Positions 25,952-35,445 of a stretch of DNA of 64,000 nucleotides are shown in pieces. The stretch covers positions 222,722 through 286,721 of the forward strand of contig NZ_LMBV01000005.1 of assembly GCF_001439925.1 (NCBI RefSeq). The letters run 5' to 3'. The position numbers were made by a program, and so were the translations under genes. This stretch comes from Peribacillus muralis (GTDB taxonomy: Bacteria; Bacillota; Bacilli; Bacillales; DSM-1321). Each line of letters starts with the position of its first letter. The stretch's first letter is position 1. The notes beneath the pieces were generated by a model. That model was not told the DNA's origin and searched no databases. It saw only the letters and a list, made by a program, of their open reading frames with translations.

Positions 25952-26512
25952 GTGACCATGAATACTCATTTTTTCTTTGCTTTAGTGTTGCCTGACGAGA
26001 TTAAGGCTTATATACATAATGTAACGGAAGAACTGATTTTACGTTTTCCATTTAAGAAAGTGCTGCATCCGGCCGATTATCATATTACGATGGCGTTTTT
26101 GGGAAGTGCTGACGATTCTTTGAAAAAGGATGTGCAAAAGCGTGTGGAGGCCGTGCTTGCGGAAGAGACATCATTTGGGCTTGAGCTGGATGAAATCGGC
26201 GCTTTTGGCAGGGGTGACAGTCCAAGGATTTTATGGACGGGCGTGAAGCAGCAAGAGAGGCTTTTTTCCATGCAGAAGAAACTATATAGCGCATGTGTGG
26301 AGGCGGGTTTTGAACTTGATAAAAAGCCGTTTAAGCCTCATATAACGATAGCAAGGAAATTCGATGGGGAAGATTCCTTTTCTTTGGAGACCGCCCGGCA
26401 GGTGGCGAATTTGGATGATAAGTATTTTGAGGCAGTCCAGGTTGCGCTTTATCAAACACATCTCGGAGCATCGCCTTCATACGAAAAGGTTTTCACGATA
26501 AACCTTCAATAA
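25952..26512 (+). CDS. thpR: RNA 2',3'-cyclic phosphodiesterase (ThpR/YtlP)
   Basis: 2H-phosphoesterase of the LigT/ThpR type, 186 residues. The two catalytic HxT motifs are HITMAFLG (about residue 45) and HITIARKF (about residue 128), spaced as in the family. It hydrolyses 2',3'-cyclic phosphates at RNA ends. The start is not certain: GTG at 25952 is best spaced from AGGAAGGA; ATG at 25958 and ATG at 25946 are in frame. It opens the ytlP-ytlQ-ytlR run found in B. subtilis. Confidence 0.9.
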   Translation: MTMNTHFFFALVLPDEIKAYIHNVTEELILRFPFKKVLHPADYHITMAFLGSADDSLKKDVQKRVEAVLAEETSFGLELDEIGAFGRGDSPRILWTGVKQQERLFSMQKKLYSACVEAGFELDKKPFKPHITIARKFDGEDSFSLETARQVANLDDKYFEAVQVALYQTHLGASPSYEKVFTINLQ

Positions 26513-26536
26513 TAGAGAGAGAAGGGTGGTGGCCGA

Positions 26537-27523
26537 ATGGCACAGCTCATAAAGATGCAGGATTATATTTCCCGGTATGAGCAGGATATTTACCGTTATC
26601 CAACACAATATGCCCGATTGAAAAAACAGCAATGGGATAAATTGAAGGCTGCATTTCACGCAGGTGAACTAGATCGGCTGTATAGCGAACAAAGCGTAGA
26701 GGATACGCAGGTGAAAATGGAGCCGGACCAGGACGAGTCCAAGGGCTTAATGAAAAAAGTGAAAGGGATATTCCACCGGACGGGGAAACAGGAGACTGAG
26801 GCAGAAGAATTGGTGATGGCGAATGAGGTTGAGAATCCCAATATTTTTTCATTAAGATTCCCCTTCCACCCAGCCAATCTTGATGAATTAAAGCAGAATT
26901 ATTTAAATCAATTGCTTCGCTTCCAAATGAAATGGGGAAGTTCGACGCTGCGTGAAAAATCATTTGTGGATCGATCATTCTTTTTGGATGAGAGGCTTCG
27001 CTTTTTCCTGCAGCGTTTTCCCGATACGTTCCTCGTTTTATATAAGCCTATCTTTCTATTGAAAAACGCGCCTGTGGAAGTCGATGTGATTGTATTGACC
27101 CCTGTGGACGCGTGGTGCATCACTTTTCTCGAAGCGGAAGAGGATGCTGCATTCATCGGCTCGGGCGATCGGTTTTGGACTCGCAGGCATCATAGTCATC
27201 CTGATAAAAAAGTGCTCAATCCGTTATTGAGCGCTAATCGGATGGGGAATATCGTCTCTCAGTTGTTTTCCCTTTATGAGGTGAACATCCCGATCAAGAA
27301 GGCCATTCTATCAAGGAATGGTTATGTCGATTATCCTGAAGCTCCTTATGATATGACGGTATTGGATAAACGGACCTTCCCGGAATGGTTTGAACGGATG
27401 AGGAACACTTCCTCCCCCATTAAGGCCCAGCAATTGAAAGCGGCACAGGCATTGCTGGAATATTGTCAAACGACATCGAGCATGAGGTCGGAATGGGTTG
27501 CCGACGAACTCAAAGGCGAATGA
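26537..27523 (+). CDS. ytlQ: YtlQ-like protein, NERD-type region
   Basis: Protein of 328 residues corresponding by position and layout to B. subtilis YtlQ. The N-terminal 60 residues are helical and basic, followed by an acidic linker. From about residue 110 to 260 the order of strands and helices (RFFLQRFPDTFLVLYKPIF, VEVDVIVLTPVDAWCITFLE, NPLLSANRMGNIV) resembles nuclease-related NERD domains, including the Asp and Glu positions of the restriction-endonuclease fold. Start ATG with AGAGAAGGGTGG. Function unknown. It overlaps nothing but is only 24 bases behind thpR. Confidence 0.82.
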   Translation: MAQLIKMQDYISRYEQDIYRYPTQYARLKKQQWDKLKAAFHAGELDRLYSEQSVEDTQVKMEPDQDESKGLMKKVKGIFHRTGKQETEAEELVMANEVENPNIFSLRFPFHPANLDELKQNYLNQLLRFQMKWGSSTLREKSFVDRSFFLDERLRFFLQRFPDTFLVLYKPIFLLKNAPVEVDVIVLTPVDAWCITFLEAEEDAAFIGSGDRFWTRRHHSHPDKKVLNPLLSANRMGNIVSQLFSLYEVNIPIKKAILSRNGYVDYPEAPYDMTVLDKRTFPEWFERMRNTSSPIKAQQLKAAQALLEYCQTTSSMRSEWVADELKGE

Positions 27524-27525
27524 GC

Positions 27526-28458
27526 ATGCCGAACCTTAATGAAACACTTTATTTCATCGTCAATCCAATGGCTGGTAATGGAGGCAGTATGAAGGTATGG
27601 GAGCAAGCCGAGGGAATGCTGAAATCCGATGTTGTTCCCTATAAGGTGTTCTTTACGGAAGAAAAGGGTCACGCATTCCGTTTGACGGAGGAGATTTTAT
27701 CAAGGACAGCCAGGGAAACCCGAATCATTGCGGTAGGGGGAGATGGGACGATCAATGAAATGGTGAATGGCGCCCTACCGTTTCCTCATGCCATCATCGG
27801 AGCCCTTGCAGGTGGCTCTGGCAATGATTATGTACGGGGCATCCAACAAACGAAAAGTGTGGAGGAAGCCCTTCGTTTGTTTCAGGATAACGCATCCAAG
27901 GCTATAGACATCGGTCAGTACGAAACGGATGGCAGGTTCGGCTATTTTGTGAACAGCCTGGGAATGGGGGTGGATGCTGAAATTTCCGCTGAAGCCGACC
28001 GTTCCCCGCTGAAAAAATGGTTTAATCTCGTCAAGGCGGGTAAATTGATATATCTCATCCTTTTTCTCAAGACAATATTCACATATAAGCCTGGCGATAT
28101 GGAATTGATCGTTGATGGAAAACGCCATTCATTGAAAAAGGTGTGGTTCATCGTCATAGCGAACCAGCCTTACTTTGGCGGGGGGATCAAAATTTCACCG
28201 CAATCAAAGCTCGATGATGGCCGGTTTAATGTGATCGCGGTTCATGATATTGCCTGGCTCAAATTGCTGGCCGTATTCATCACCGTTTTATGGGGCGGGC
28301 ACCTCAACATCAAAAACGTTGTTTCTTTTACTGGAAACATGATAAAAATGAAAAATCATGGGTCGGTAAAAATCCAGTCGGATGGGGAAATTGTTGGTGT
28401 GGAGGAAGTGGCTGCAGAGGTATTGGAAGGTAAAATCCACGTCATGATCAAGGACTAG
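27526..28458 (+). CDS. ytlR: YtlR-type lipid kinase (diacylglycerol kinase fold)
   Basis: Lipid kinase-like protein of 310 residues of the DAGK catalytic family. The nucleotide loop GGDGTINEMVNG lies near residue 68, preceded by FIVNPMAGNGG near residue 10, and a second conserved stretch GGSGNDYVRG follows. The C-terminal beta domain contains FGGGIKISPQSKLDDG. It may phosphorylate diacylglycerol or a related lipid. The start chosen is ATG at 27526 behind AAAGGCGA, three bases after the ytlQ stop; an ATG at 27520 is too close to that site. It completes the thpR-ytlQ-ytlR operon. Confidence 0.9.
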   Translation: MPNLNETLYFIVNPMAGNGGSMKVWEQAEGMLKSDVVPYKVFFTEEKGHAFRLTEEILSRTARETRIIAVGGDGTINEMVNGALPFPHAIIGALAGGSGNDYVRGIQQTKSVEEALRLFQDNASKAIDIGQYETDGRFGYFVNSLGMGVDAEISAEADRSPLKKWFNLVKAGKLIYLILFLKTIFTYKPGDMELIVDGKRHSLKKVWFIVIANQPYFGGGIKISPQSKLDDGRFNVIAVHDIAWLKLLAVFITVLWGGHLNIKNVVSFTGNMIKMKNHGSVKIQSDGEIVGVEEVAAEVLEGKIHVMIKD

Positions 28459-28526
28459 CGATCAAGCAAAAACATGAAATGATTTATTTGTTTTTGGTTT
28501 ATGCGTATAATCGTTTTATATAGTAC

Positions 28527-28556
28527 TTGACGAAGAAACCTTTTTTCAACTAAAAT
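28527..28556 (+). promoter_or_regulatory. Promoter-like sequence before ytmP
   Basis: TTGACG at 28527-28532 and TAAAAT at 28551-28556 with an 18-base spacer. The expected start of transcription falls just before the palindrome at 28567. Confidence 0.55.
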
Positions 28557-28566
28557 TTAATTTACG

Positions 28567-28590
28567 GCTATTGATCAATAGCTATTTTTT
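28567..28590 (+). terminator. Palindromic hairpin with T run in ytmP leader
   Basis: GCTATTGATCAATAGC is a perfect 16-base palindrome followed by TATTTTTTTATC. It could be a terminator for ytlR, a premature terminator in the ytmP leader, or a DNA operator. Confidence 0.55.
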
Positions 28591-28758
28591 TATCTCTCTA
28601 ATATGAGGATGTTTTTAATTGCGGGTATCATCCCGATGCACGTATATATGCAGCTTCGCCGGCGGGCGGGTTTTTTATTAAACATGGACTCAAAGTAGTG
28701 GTAATACATACACTAGGTAACGTACCCACATTTGTATGATTAAGCGAGGAAATTGAAG

Positions 28759-29550
28759 GTGAACCAGTTGGAACATTTATTAGGTCAGGAGTGGGATATA
28801 TCCCCTGCTGGAGGAGCTACGGGAGAAGCCTTTATAGCCGAGAAAGATGGGCAGAAGCTCTTCCTTAAACGTAATTCATCGCCATTTTTGGCTGTTCTTT
28901 CAGCTGAGGGCATTGTTCCGAAGTTAATGTGGACAAAACGCCTGGAAAATGGGGATGTTATTACGGCCCAGCATTGGATGGAAGGCAGGGAGCTATCTCA
29001 GCAGGAAATGGACAATATAAGAGTCGCAAAGCTGCTTCAAAAAATTCATCAATCCGATCCTTTGTTAAGTATGCTTAAAAGGCTTGGGAAATCCCCTTTA
29101 CGACCTGAAAGCATACTTACAGACATAGAAATTGGATTAACTTCCGATGTTACGGATATCCCGATCATCAAGCAGGCCATTCATTTTTTACAGAACAATC
29201 TCCTGTTGATTGAATGCGACGAAGAAGTAGTTTGTCATTGTGATGTGAATCATAATAATTGGCTCATGACCGAAACGGACGGGTTGTTCCTCATTGATTG
29301 GGACGGAGCCGTCATCGGCGATCCGGCCATCGACCTTGGCATACTCCTGTATTCTTATATCCCAAGGGCAGAATGGAATCAATGGCTAGCCCGTTACGGC
29401 AAAAAGCTTGATGCAGGCCTGGAGATGAGGATGAAATGGCACACGGTTTCACAACTTGTGCTTTCCATCCAATGGCATCATCGTAGGAATCGGTACGAGG
29501 AAAGAAATCATTTACTGCAAAAATTGGAAGCCTTATTGATGATTGGCTGA
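28759..29550 (+). CDS. ytmP: YtmP, aminoglycoside/choline-kinase-like protein
   Basis: Kinase-fold protein of 263 residues of the APH/choline kinase family. The catalytic loop HCDVNHNNWL (about residue 155) and the metal motif LIDWDGAVIGDPAIDLG are intact; the nucleotide pocket starts at GGATGEAFIAEKDG. Its order before ytzH and trmB matches B. subtilis ytmP. The substrate is unknown; it is not evidence of aminoglycoside resistance. The start chosen is GTG at 28759 behind GCGAGGA; TTG at 28753 is only two bases from that site. Confidence 0.88.
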   Translation: MNQLEHLLGQEWDISPAGGATGEAFIAEKDGQKLFLKRNSSPFLAVLSAEGIVPKLMWTKRLENGDVITAQHWMEGRELSQQEMDNIRVAKLLQKIHQSDPLLSMLKRLGKSPLRPESILTDIEIGLTSDVTDIPIIKQAIHFLQNNLLLIECDEEVVCHCDVNHNNWLMTETDGLFLIDWDGAVIGDPAIDLGILLYSYIPRAEWNQWLARYGKKLDAGLEMRMKWHTVSQLVLSIQWHHRRNRYEERNHLLQKLEALLMIG

Positions 29551-29826
29551 TCAGAATTGATCGATATCATCCACCCACTGGGACAGGTCGTTCTGGTGGG
29601 TCGTAATATGTGCATCTAAATCGGAGGCACCGATGCCTCCTTGGCTGTATTCGTAAATCTCCGTCAGTATCGTTTTCACATTGCTATCGATATCCATGTT
29701 GATCATTAAGGATTTGACGAGCCTTTCCACTTGTTCGCATTCAGAAACGGACCCGCAGCAGTCTGATTGATGGTTGGTCAATATATCCTTCAATAATGAC
29801 ATTTGATGTTCATGGGAAAGCGGCAT
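29551..29826 (-). CDS. ytzH: YtzH-like protein
   Basis: Small acidic cytoplasmic protein of 91 residues, corresponding to B. subtilis YtzH by sequence pattern and position. Two neighbouring cysteines (SDCCGSVSEC) lie near residue 23. It converges exactly on ytmP: the two stop codons abut at 29550/29551. The start is ATG with AAAGGAGAGG upstream. Function unknown. Confidence 0.88.
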   Translation of the reverse strand: MPLSHEHQMSLLKDILTNHQSDCCGSVSECEQVERLVKSLMINMDIDSNVKTILTEIYEYSQGGIGASDLDAHITTHQNDLSQWVDDIDQF

Positions 29827-29931
29827 ATATTACCTCTCCTTTCTTAAATAGAGATTTAGGCGGCTTTTGCTCCTGCCCTTCACTTATTTATGGTTTGTTT
29901 TGCGGTAAGTTTTATACATGAAAACTACAGA

Positions 29932-29964
29932 GACTGTCGCCTGGGTGGCTGGCAGTTTTTTTCG
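29932..29964 (+). terminator. Hairpin with T run in trmB leader
   Basis: ACTG-TC-GCC pairs with GGC-TG-GCAGT around TGGGT, followed by seven T residues. It lies about 100 bases before trmB, after TATACAT, so it could end a short leader transcript. Confidence 0.5.
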
Positions 29965-30067
29965 TTGTTCCATTGGTGCAAGCGGGGCTTTCCTGAAAAA
30001 TCAGCTTGCAGGATTCCATCCATCGTGTTATGGTTTGAACGATTATATTATAAATAGGGGTGTCATC

Positions 30068-30706
30068 ATGCGTTTAAGAAATAAACCTTGGGCTGAAGAC
30101 CGTTTGAATGATTTTCCACAATATGTGATTCAGCAGCCAGTGAGCCATAAAGGTAAATGGCATGAAGTTTTCGGAAACGATAATCCGTTATATATTGAAG
30201 TGGGTACGGGGAAAGGCCGTTTCATTACCGAAATGGCAAAGGCCCATCCTGAAGTGAATTTCATTGGAATTGAAGTATATAGAAGTGTCATTGTTGCGGC
30301 ACTGGATCTGCTGATTGAAGCGGAAGTGCCGAATTTGAAGCTGTTGAATGTTGATGCAGCCAACTTAGGGGACTATTTTGCAAAAGGTGACGTCGATCGC
30401 GTTTACTTGAATTTCTCCGATCCATGGCCGAAATCACGACATGCGAAACGCCGGTTAACGTATAAAACATTCCTTGAGGTGTATGAAGGCATCCTGCCGG
30501 ATAAAGGCGAGATCCACTTCAAGACCGATAACCAAGGATTATTCGAATCGTCCTTGAAGAGTATTTCCGAGTACGGGATGCTGTTGAAATATGTAAGTCT
30601 AGATCTGCATAATAGCAGCTTTGAAGGCAATATCATGACGGAATATGAAGAAAAGTTTTCAAGTAAAGGAAATCGGATTTATCGTATGGAAGCTATGTTC
30701 CAATAA
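30068..30706 (+). CDS. trmB: tRNA (guanine-N7)-methyltransferase TrmB
   Basis: SAM-dependent methyltransferase of 212 residues that methylates G46 of tRNA. The SAM loop is [14 protein letters not shown] near residue 44. The family motifs [15 protein letters not shown] and the C-terminal TEYEEKF are intact. The start chosen is ATG at 30068 behind AGGGGTG, giving the normal length; the frame is open further upstream (29918) but that text is not conserved-looking. A hairpin with a T run at 29932-29964 lies in the leader. Confidence 0.95.
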   Translation: MRLRNKPWAEDRLNDFPQYVIQQPVSHKGKWHEVFGNDNPLYIEVGTGKGRFITEMAKAHPEVNFIGIEVYRSVIVAALDLLIEAEVPNLKLLNVDAANLGDYFAKGDVDRVYLNFSDPWPKSRHAKRRLTYKTFLEVYEGILPDKGEIHFKTDNQGLFESSLKSISEYGMLLKYVSLDLHNSSFEGNIMTEYEEKFSSKGNRIYRMEAMFQ

Positions 30707-30724
30707 TGATCATCGACCAGGAAA

Positions 30725-30753
30725 CCAGGTGCACAGCGTCTGGTTTTTTACTT
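30725..30753 (+). terminator. Terminator after trmB
   Basis: ACCAGG...TCTGGT stem with a loop of about ten bases, followed by six T residues. Confidence 0.6.
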
Positions 30754-30851
30754 TGTTCAAGTCGGTGTCATACATACACGCAGATGGCTTGATCGTTATC
30801 CATTTCCATAAAAGGGAACGGGTGTTAAACTAACAGAAGAGGAGGGTTTAT

Positions 30852-31697
30852 ATGGAAACTTTGCAAATAGGGGAAATGAAATTAACATGGTTGAATGGCG
30901 GCGTGACTCACTTGGATGGAGGCGCGATGTTCGGTGTCGTACCAAAGCCGCTCTGGTCCAAGAGGTACCCGGTTAACGACCGTAACCAAATCGAATTACG
31001 TACCGATCCGATTTTAGTACAGGCCAATGGCTTGAACATCCTTATTGATTCCGGGGTCGGCAATGGGAAAATGAATGACAAGCAAAAGCGGAATTTCGGG
31101 GTGACGGAGGAATCGAATCTCGTAGCTGATCTTGACACACTTGGGATTGGTACAAATGATATCGATTACATTTTAATGACCCATTTACATTTCGATCATG
31201 CCTGCGGGTTGACGAAACGTGAAAGTGACGCTTGGGTGCCTGTTTTCGAGCGAGCTGAAATCATTACGACTCAAACGGAATGGAATGAAATGCAAAACCC
31301 GAATATTCGATCAAAAAGTACATATTGGGCTGAAAACTGGGAAGCTGTTGCGCCACTTGTACGCCCTTTTGAAGGAGAGAAAGAGATTACGGAAGGCATT
31401 ACGATGATTCATACTGGCGGTCATAGTGATGGACACGCGATCATCATCATCAAGGATGGAGCGGACAGGCTGATTCATATGGCCGATATCATGCCGACGC
31501 ATGCACATGCGAATGTCCTATGGGTGCTCGCCTATGACGATTATCCGATGACGTCGATTAAGGCAAAGGAAAAGTGGATGAAAACAGGACTGGAAAATGG
31601 GTCCTGGTACAGCTTTTACCATGATGCATACTATAGAGCGCTCAAATGGGATGTAACGGGTAAGGAGATAATAGCCGAATTGAAACGGAACCGCTAA
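30852..31697 (+). CDS. ytnP: YtnP, metallo-beta-lactamase-fold lactonase
   Basis: Metallo-beta-lactamase-fold hydrolase of 281 residues, corresponding to B. subtilis YtnP, which degrades acyl-homoserine-lactone-type signals and interferes with streptomycete signalling. The zinc motif [10 protein letters not shown] lies near residue 108; further ligands are in [11 protein letters not shown] and [11 protein letters not shown], and the final His is in SFYHDAYY. The start is ATG with AGAGGAGGG upstream. It keeps its B. subtilis place beside trmB. The lactonase role follows from the family. Confidence 0.9.
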   Translation: METLQIGEMKLTWLNGGVTHLDGGAMFGVVPKPLWSKRYPVNDRNQIELRTDPILVQANGLNILIDSGVGNGKMNDKQKRNFGVTEESNLVADLDTLGIGTNDIDYILMTHLHFDHACGLTKRESDAWVPVFERAEIITTQTEWNEMQNPNIRSKSTYWAENWEAVAPLVRPFEGEKEITEGITMIHTGGHSDGHAIIIIKDGADRLIHMADIMPTHAHANVLWVLAYDDYPMTSIKAKEKWMKTGLENGSWYSFYHDAYYRALKWDVTGKEIIAELKRNR

Positions 31698-31703
31698 GCG
31701 CAA

Positions 31704-31748
31704 AAAAGCAAAAGGAGGACGTCATTTTAGACAGTCCCCCTTTTGCCG
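31704..31748. terminator. Bidirectional terminator ytnP/ytzB
   Basis: GCAAAAGGAGGAC against GTCCCCCTTTTGC, imperfect in the middle, between two convergent genes. Confidence 0.75.
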
Positions 31749-32066
31749 TTAATCATTTTGTGCATTAAGCTCCAAAATCGTTCCCGTCGTCGCATCTGCA
31801 ATAAATTCGAACTGCTCCCGTAAGCCCTCTGTGTTTCTGGTGATTCCGCCTTTATATACTAAATAGTCCAATTCATTTTTCGTATAGGCTTCAGGCTTCA
31901 TCAGAATCCAAGAACCATATATATTTCCATCTCTTTTGACGGTTTCCTTCACTTGGGCCAACACTTTATCTGGAGAAGGTCCGCTTGATTGATCCAATAT
32001 TTGCTTAGCCGCGAAGCCTGCGGCGAACCCGGCTGCTGTTCCTAGTAAAAACGTTTTCCAATTCAT
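31749..32066 (-). CDS. ytzB: YtzB, membrane-anchored PepSY-type protein
   Basis: Protein of 105 residues with an N-terminal hydrophobic anchor (about residues 5-24) and one PepSY-like domain, which typically inhibits proteases in the cell envelope. GITRNTEGLREQFEFIADATTG-type text ends in the domain's common closing strand. Position between ytnP and ytoP matches B. subtilis YtzB. The start is ATG with GGAGGAG upstream. The role is inferred from the domain. Confidence 0.82.
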   Translation of the reverse strand: MNWKTFLLGTAAGFAAGFAAKQILDQSSGPSPDKVLAQVKETVKRDGNIYGSWILMKPEAYTKNELDYLVYKGGITRNTEGLREQFEFIADATTGTILELNAQND

Positions 32067-32242
32067 TATTTCTCCTCCATCGCTTTTTTTAAAATCGCTT
32101 CTTCTAGTATACAGAAGAAGGGTTTATTTGACTAATAATTTGAAATTTTACCCATTAACTGATAAATTAGAACTTTGAAGTGAAACATGAAACTAAGTTC
32201 TGTAAAATTGTAAGAAATAATACATAAGGTAGGGGTAGAAAA

Positions 32243-33316
32243 ATGAATCATGAGACTTTAGATCTTTTTAAAACACTGACAGAATTACCAGGTGCCTCGG
32301 GAAATGAACATGCAGTTCGGAGTTTCATGAAGCGTGAACTGGAGAAGTATTCGGATGAAATCGTCCAAGATCGCCTTGGCGGAATCTTTGGCGTCAAAAG
32401 AGGGGATGAAGAAGGACCGACTGTACTTGTTGCCGGTCATATGGATGAAGTGGGCTTCATGGTCACTTCCGTAACCGAAAATGGCATGATTCGGTTTCAA
32501 CCACTAGGGGGCTGGTGGAGCCAGGTGCTTTTGGCGCAAAGGGTGGAAATCATAACCGATAACGGTCCGGTCATAGGGGTCATCGGTTCGATCCCGCCCC
32601 ATTTATTGGATGAATCGCTACGCTCAAAACCGATGGATATCAAAAATATGCTGATTGATATCGGTGCGGACGACAAGGAAGATGTGAAGAGAATCGGCAT
32701 TAAGCCTGGACAGCAGATCGTGCCGATATGTCCATTCACACCGATGGCCAATGAGAAGAAAATCCTTGCGAAAGCGTGGGATAATCGGTATGGCTGCGGA
32801 CTGGCAATCGAGCTGTTAAAAGATCTAAAAGGGGAAACCTTGCCAAATGTTTTATATTCAGGGGCGACGGTACAGGAGGAAGTGGGATTACGGGGGGCAC
32901 AAACAGCTGCCTTTATGATCAAACCAGACCTTTTCTTCGCCTTGGACGCAAGCCCGGCAAATGATATGTCAGGCAGTAAGAGCGAATTTGGCCAGCTCGG
33001 GAAAGGGGCATTGCTTCGCATTCTTGATCGTTCGATGGTTACGCATCGCGGCATGAGGGAATTCATCCTCGATACGGCTGAGTCGAATGATATACCTTAT
33101 CAATATTTCGTGTCCCCAGGCGGCACGGATGCAGGCCAGGTCCATATCGCGAATGAGGGCGTCCCAAGCGGCGTGATTGGCATTTGTTCCCGCTATATTC
33201 ACACACATGCCTCGATGATCCACATTGATGATTATGCAGCTGCTCGTGAATTGATCGGGAAATTGGTTCGCTCTTGTGATAAAACGACTTTCGAGACATT
33301 GAAAAATAACGGGTAA
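32243..33316 (+). CDS. ytoP: YtoP, M42-family aminopeptidase
   Basis: Metallo-aminopeptidase of 357 residues, M42 (glutamyl aminopeptidase/TET) family. Two-metal ligands are visible: [10 protein letters not shown] near residue 65, AWDNRYGCG near 182, [10 protein letters not shown] near 214, DASPAND near 237 and the late [12 protein letters not shown]. Matches B. subtilis YtoP by position. Start ATG with TAGGGGTAG upstream. Cytoplasmic; likely finishes peptide breakdown. Confidence 0.94.
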   Translation: MNHETLDLFKTLTELPGASGNEHAVRSFMKRELEKYSDEIVQDRLGGIFGVKRGDEEGPTVLVAGHMDEVGFMVTSVTENGMIRFQPLGGWWSQVLLAQRVEIITDNGPVIGVIGSIPPHLLDESLRSKPMDIKNMLIDIGADDKEDVKRIGIKPGQQIVPICPFTPMANEKKILAKAWDNRYGCGLAIELLKDLKGETLPNVLYSGATVQEEVGLRGAQTAAFMIKPDLFFALDASPANDMSGSKSEFGQLGKGALLRILDRSMVTHRGMREFILDTAESNDIPYQYFVSPGGTDAGQVHIANEGVPSGVIGICSRYIHTHASMIHIDDYAAARELIGKLVRSCDKTTFETLKNNG

Positions 33317-33319
33317 TAG

Positions 33320-33377
33320 AAGAAGCTGAAATGGGAAAGGGTGGCTGTCATCACTCCTTTTCCAGCAGCTTTTTTTA
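33320..33377 (+). terminator. Terminator after ytoP
   Basis: Long hairpin, AAGCTG...TGGGAAAGGGT against ACTCCTTTTCCAGCAGCTT, ending in seven T residues. Confidence 0.75.
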
Positions 33378-33399
33378 CATAGAAGGGAAATTAGCGATC

Positions 33400-33906
33400 A
33401 TGAGGATAGCGATAGGCAGTAAAAATCCAGCGAAAATACAAGCTGTGCTTGACGTATATGAAGAAGCTGAAATCATTTCACTTCAAGTGGAAAGCGGGGT
33501 CTCGGAACAGCCGTTTTCAGATGAAGAAACGATGGAAGGGGCCATGACGCGGGCTCGAAATTGTTTGGCTCAAAGTAACGCAGATATCGGCATCGGGCTT
33601 GAAGGCGGTGTCGTGAAAATGAACCAAGACCTGTTTCTCTGCAATTGGGGTGCGATGGCCACGAGAGACGGCTCCGTTATCGTAGCAGGCGGAGCAAGGG
33701 TTCCGCTACCGGAAATTGTTGCCGGGAAGCTGCTGCGCGGCGAAGAATTGGGACCAGTGATGGACGCCTTCACAAAACAAACGAATGTTAGCAAGAAGGA
33801 AGGGGCAATCGGCGTATTTACGAATGAGCGAATCACAAGGGGCGATATGTTCCTCCATATCATGAGGATGCTAGCCGGTCAACATGAATATAAGCTGAAA
33901 TCGTAA
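33400..33906 (+). CDS. yjjX: Non-canonical purine NTPase (YjjX/DUF84)
   Basis: House-cleaning nucleotidase of 168 residues of the YjjX family, hydrolysing inosine and xanthosine triphosphates. The opening MRIAIGSKNPAKIQAV, the SGVSEQPFSDEET region and IGLEGGVV are family marks. The start chosen is ATG at 33400 behind GAAGGGA; the in-frame ATG at 33331 lies in the ytoP terminator. This gene is not, as far as I recall, at this place in B. subtilis. Confidence 0.9.
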   Translation: MRIAIGSKNPAKIQAVLDVYEEAEIISLQVESGVSEQPFSDEETMEGAMTRARNCLAQSNADIGIGLEGGVVKMNQDLFLCNWGAMATRDGSVIVAGGARVPLPEIVAGKLLRGEELGPVMDAFTKQTNVSKKEGAIGVFTNERITRGDMFLHIMRMLAGQHEYKLKS

Positions 33907-34039
33907 CCGCAAAGCTTATCAATTCCTTGTTCTGTCCTGAAGCGAAGGGAGCGGAAAAAGGGTACTGCCGCAACAGAGCACAATTTGACAGGATTGTTAG
34001 TAGCGGGGCTGCTAGTATAGATGACAAGGAGTGAGTGTA

Positions 34040-34909
34040 ATGGGGTGGATTGAATCGATCCAAACGGCCATCGACTATATCGAGGAGCACTTGTTGGATG
34101 ACCTGACAGTCGAGAGCATTGCCAGACAAGCGAATGCCTCCGCTTTTCATTTTCAACGGACGTTCACCATATTAACGGATAGCACCGTTTTCGACTATGT
34201 CCGACGTCGCAGGCTGACCTTAGCGGCCCAAGAGATTTCTTGCACAACTGAAAAGGTCATCGATTTAGCCTATAAATATGGTTATGACACTCCCGAGGCA
34301 TTCTCAAAAGCTTTTCGAAGGCAGCATGGGGTATCCCCAAGTGAGGCGCGAAAGTATATGGGAAAGCTGAAATTCTATGAACGCCTGGTGATACAGGTGA
34401 TACTGAAAGGAGCAAAACCGATGAAATACAAATTCCTTGAAAGAGATTCCCTTCAATTGATCGGAATCAAGCAAGAATTTTCCTTGGTCAATGAAGAAAA
34501 TTTAGTCGGAATCCCGAAGCTGTGGGAGAAAGTGAATACGAATGGAACAAGTGACAAGTTAGCGAAGTTGAACAATGGGGAAATCGTTGGCTTGCTTGGG
34601 GTATGTGTCGATAAGAGGGCAGATGAAAAAAACGAAACGATGGATTATTGGATAGCTGCTGAATATACCGGCAAAGTGCCTGAACCGTTTTCGTCTCTTA
34701 CGATACCTGCTTCGAAGTGGGTCGCTTTTGAAGTTCACGGACCGATGCCGGATGCGATCCCAAAAGCGTGGAAGCAAATATTTTCCGAATGGTTCCCTAC
34801 CAGTGGCTATGAACATGCGGGATTGCCGGAATTGGAAGTATACTCGAATGATGACGCTTTGAACCCTGATTATTACTCAGAGATTTGGATACCGATCAAA
34901 AAGAGATAA
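34040..34909 (+). CDS. AraC-type regulator with GyrI-like effector domain
   Basis: Transcription regulator of 289 residues. The N-terminal 110 residues hold two AraC helix-turn-helix motifs, with FHFQRTFTILTD in the first and YDTPEAFSKAFRRQHGVSPSEAR in the second. Residues from about 135 to 289 form a GyrI-like domain (FLERDSLQLIGIKQEF to EIWIPIKK), a small-molecule sensor seen in Rob/BmrR-like proteins. The start chosen is ATG at 34040 behind AAGGAG; GTG at 34031 overlaps that site. Likely reacts to a drug-like ligand, but no target gene is adjacent. Confidence 0.92.
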   Translation: MGWIESIQTAIDYIEEHLLDDLTVESIARQANASAFHFQRTFTILTDSTVFDYVRRRRLTLAAQEISCTTEKVIDLAYKYGYDTPEAFSKAFRRQHGVSPSEARKYMGKLKFYERLVIQVILKGAKPMKYKFLERDSLQLIGIKQEFSLVNEENLVGIPKLWEKVNTNGTSDKLAKLNNGEIVGLLGVCVDKRADEKNETMDYWIAAEYTGKVPEPFSSLTIPASKWVAFEVHGPMPDAIPKAWKQIFSEWFPTSGYEHAGLPELEVYSNDDALNPDYYSEIWIPIKKR

Positions 34910-34923
34910 GGTGATTATTTTTC

Positions 34924-34966
34924 GCTTGTAGGGGGCATCCCATTCCCCCTACAAGCTTTTTATTTT
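34924..34966 (+). terminator. Terminator after AraC-type gene
   Basis: GCTTGTAGGGGG and CCCCCTACAAGC form a perfect 12-bp stem with a 9-base loop, followed by TTTTTATTTTT. Confidence 0.9.
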
Positions 34967-34995
34967 TAACGCGAACTAGATTGAATGATCTCCAT

Positions 34996-35445
34996 TCACT
35001 TTCCATCCTCAAAAATATAAGAAAGCACCTTCATCGCTTGATTGACGGATTCGACCGTGACACTCGCTTTTTCTGATAATTCCTTTAAGGCATGATGATG
35101 AGCTTCCGGGCGAATTAAAATGAGCGGTTTACCAAGGGAATCGGCAGTGCTCGCATCCATGGCAGTATTCCATTGTTTATATTTTTCGCCAAACAGTGCG
35201 ACGACAAGGTCGGCTTTTTTCAGTAAAAGACCTGTCCGCAAATTATTGATCTGGGAAGCGGCAGCATCCTTGAGGATTGAGTTTGGTTGCTCTCCGAGAA
35301 TATCTTCACCAATAAGATCGGAACGTTCATGGTTTTCCATCGGACCGACAAACAGTAACGGAAGCTTCAAGGCCGCAGCCTTATCCTTCACTTCATTTCT
35401 CCAATTTGAATGGATTTCCCCAGCAAGATAAACGGTTAATTGCAT
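34996..35445 (-). CDS. ytoQ: YtoQ-family protein
   Basis: Protein of 149 residues matching YtoQ by position and layout. The opening LTVYLAGEIHSNWR and the VVALFGEKYKQWNTAMDA segment resemble nucleoside 2-deoxyribosyltransferase-type folds, so a nucleotide substrate is possible. Start ATG with AAGGAGG upstream. The start region overlaps the leader of the divergent lipoprotein gene. Function not established. Confidence 0.88.
   Translation of the reverse strand: MQLTVYLAGEIHSNWRNEVKDKAAALKLPLLFVGPMENHERSDLIGEDILGEQPNSILKDAAASQINNLRTGLLLKKADLVVALFGEKYKQWNTAMDASTADSLGKPLILIRPEAHHHALKELSEKASVTVESVNQAMKVLSYIFEDGK

Larger units (their letters stand above)
28459..28758. other. Intergenic stretch ytlR-ytmP
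   Basis: 300 bases holding a promoter-like pair and a palindromic hairpin (separate entries) and a GC-rich patch ending in a T run at about 28660-28678 that does not form a clear hairpin by eye. No gene seen. Confidence 0.5.

Noticed and set aside
29918..30067. N-terminal extension of trmB by 50 codons
   Set aside because: Would give an unusual length, includes the leader hairpin and is not conserved-looking; ATG at 30068 has a proper ribosome site.
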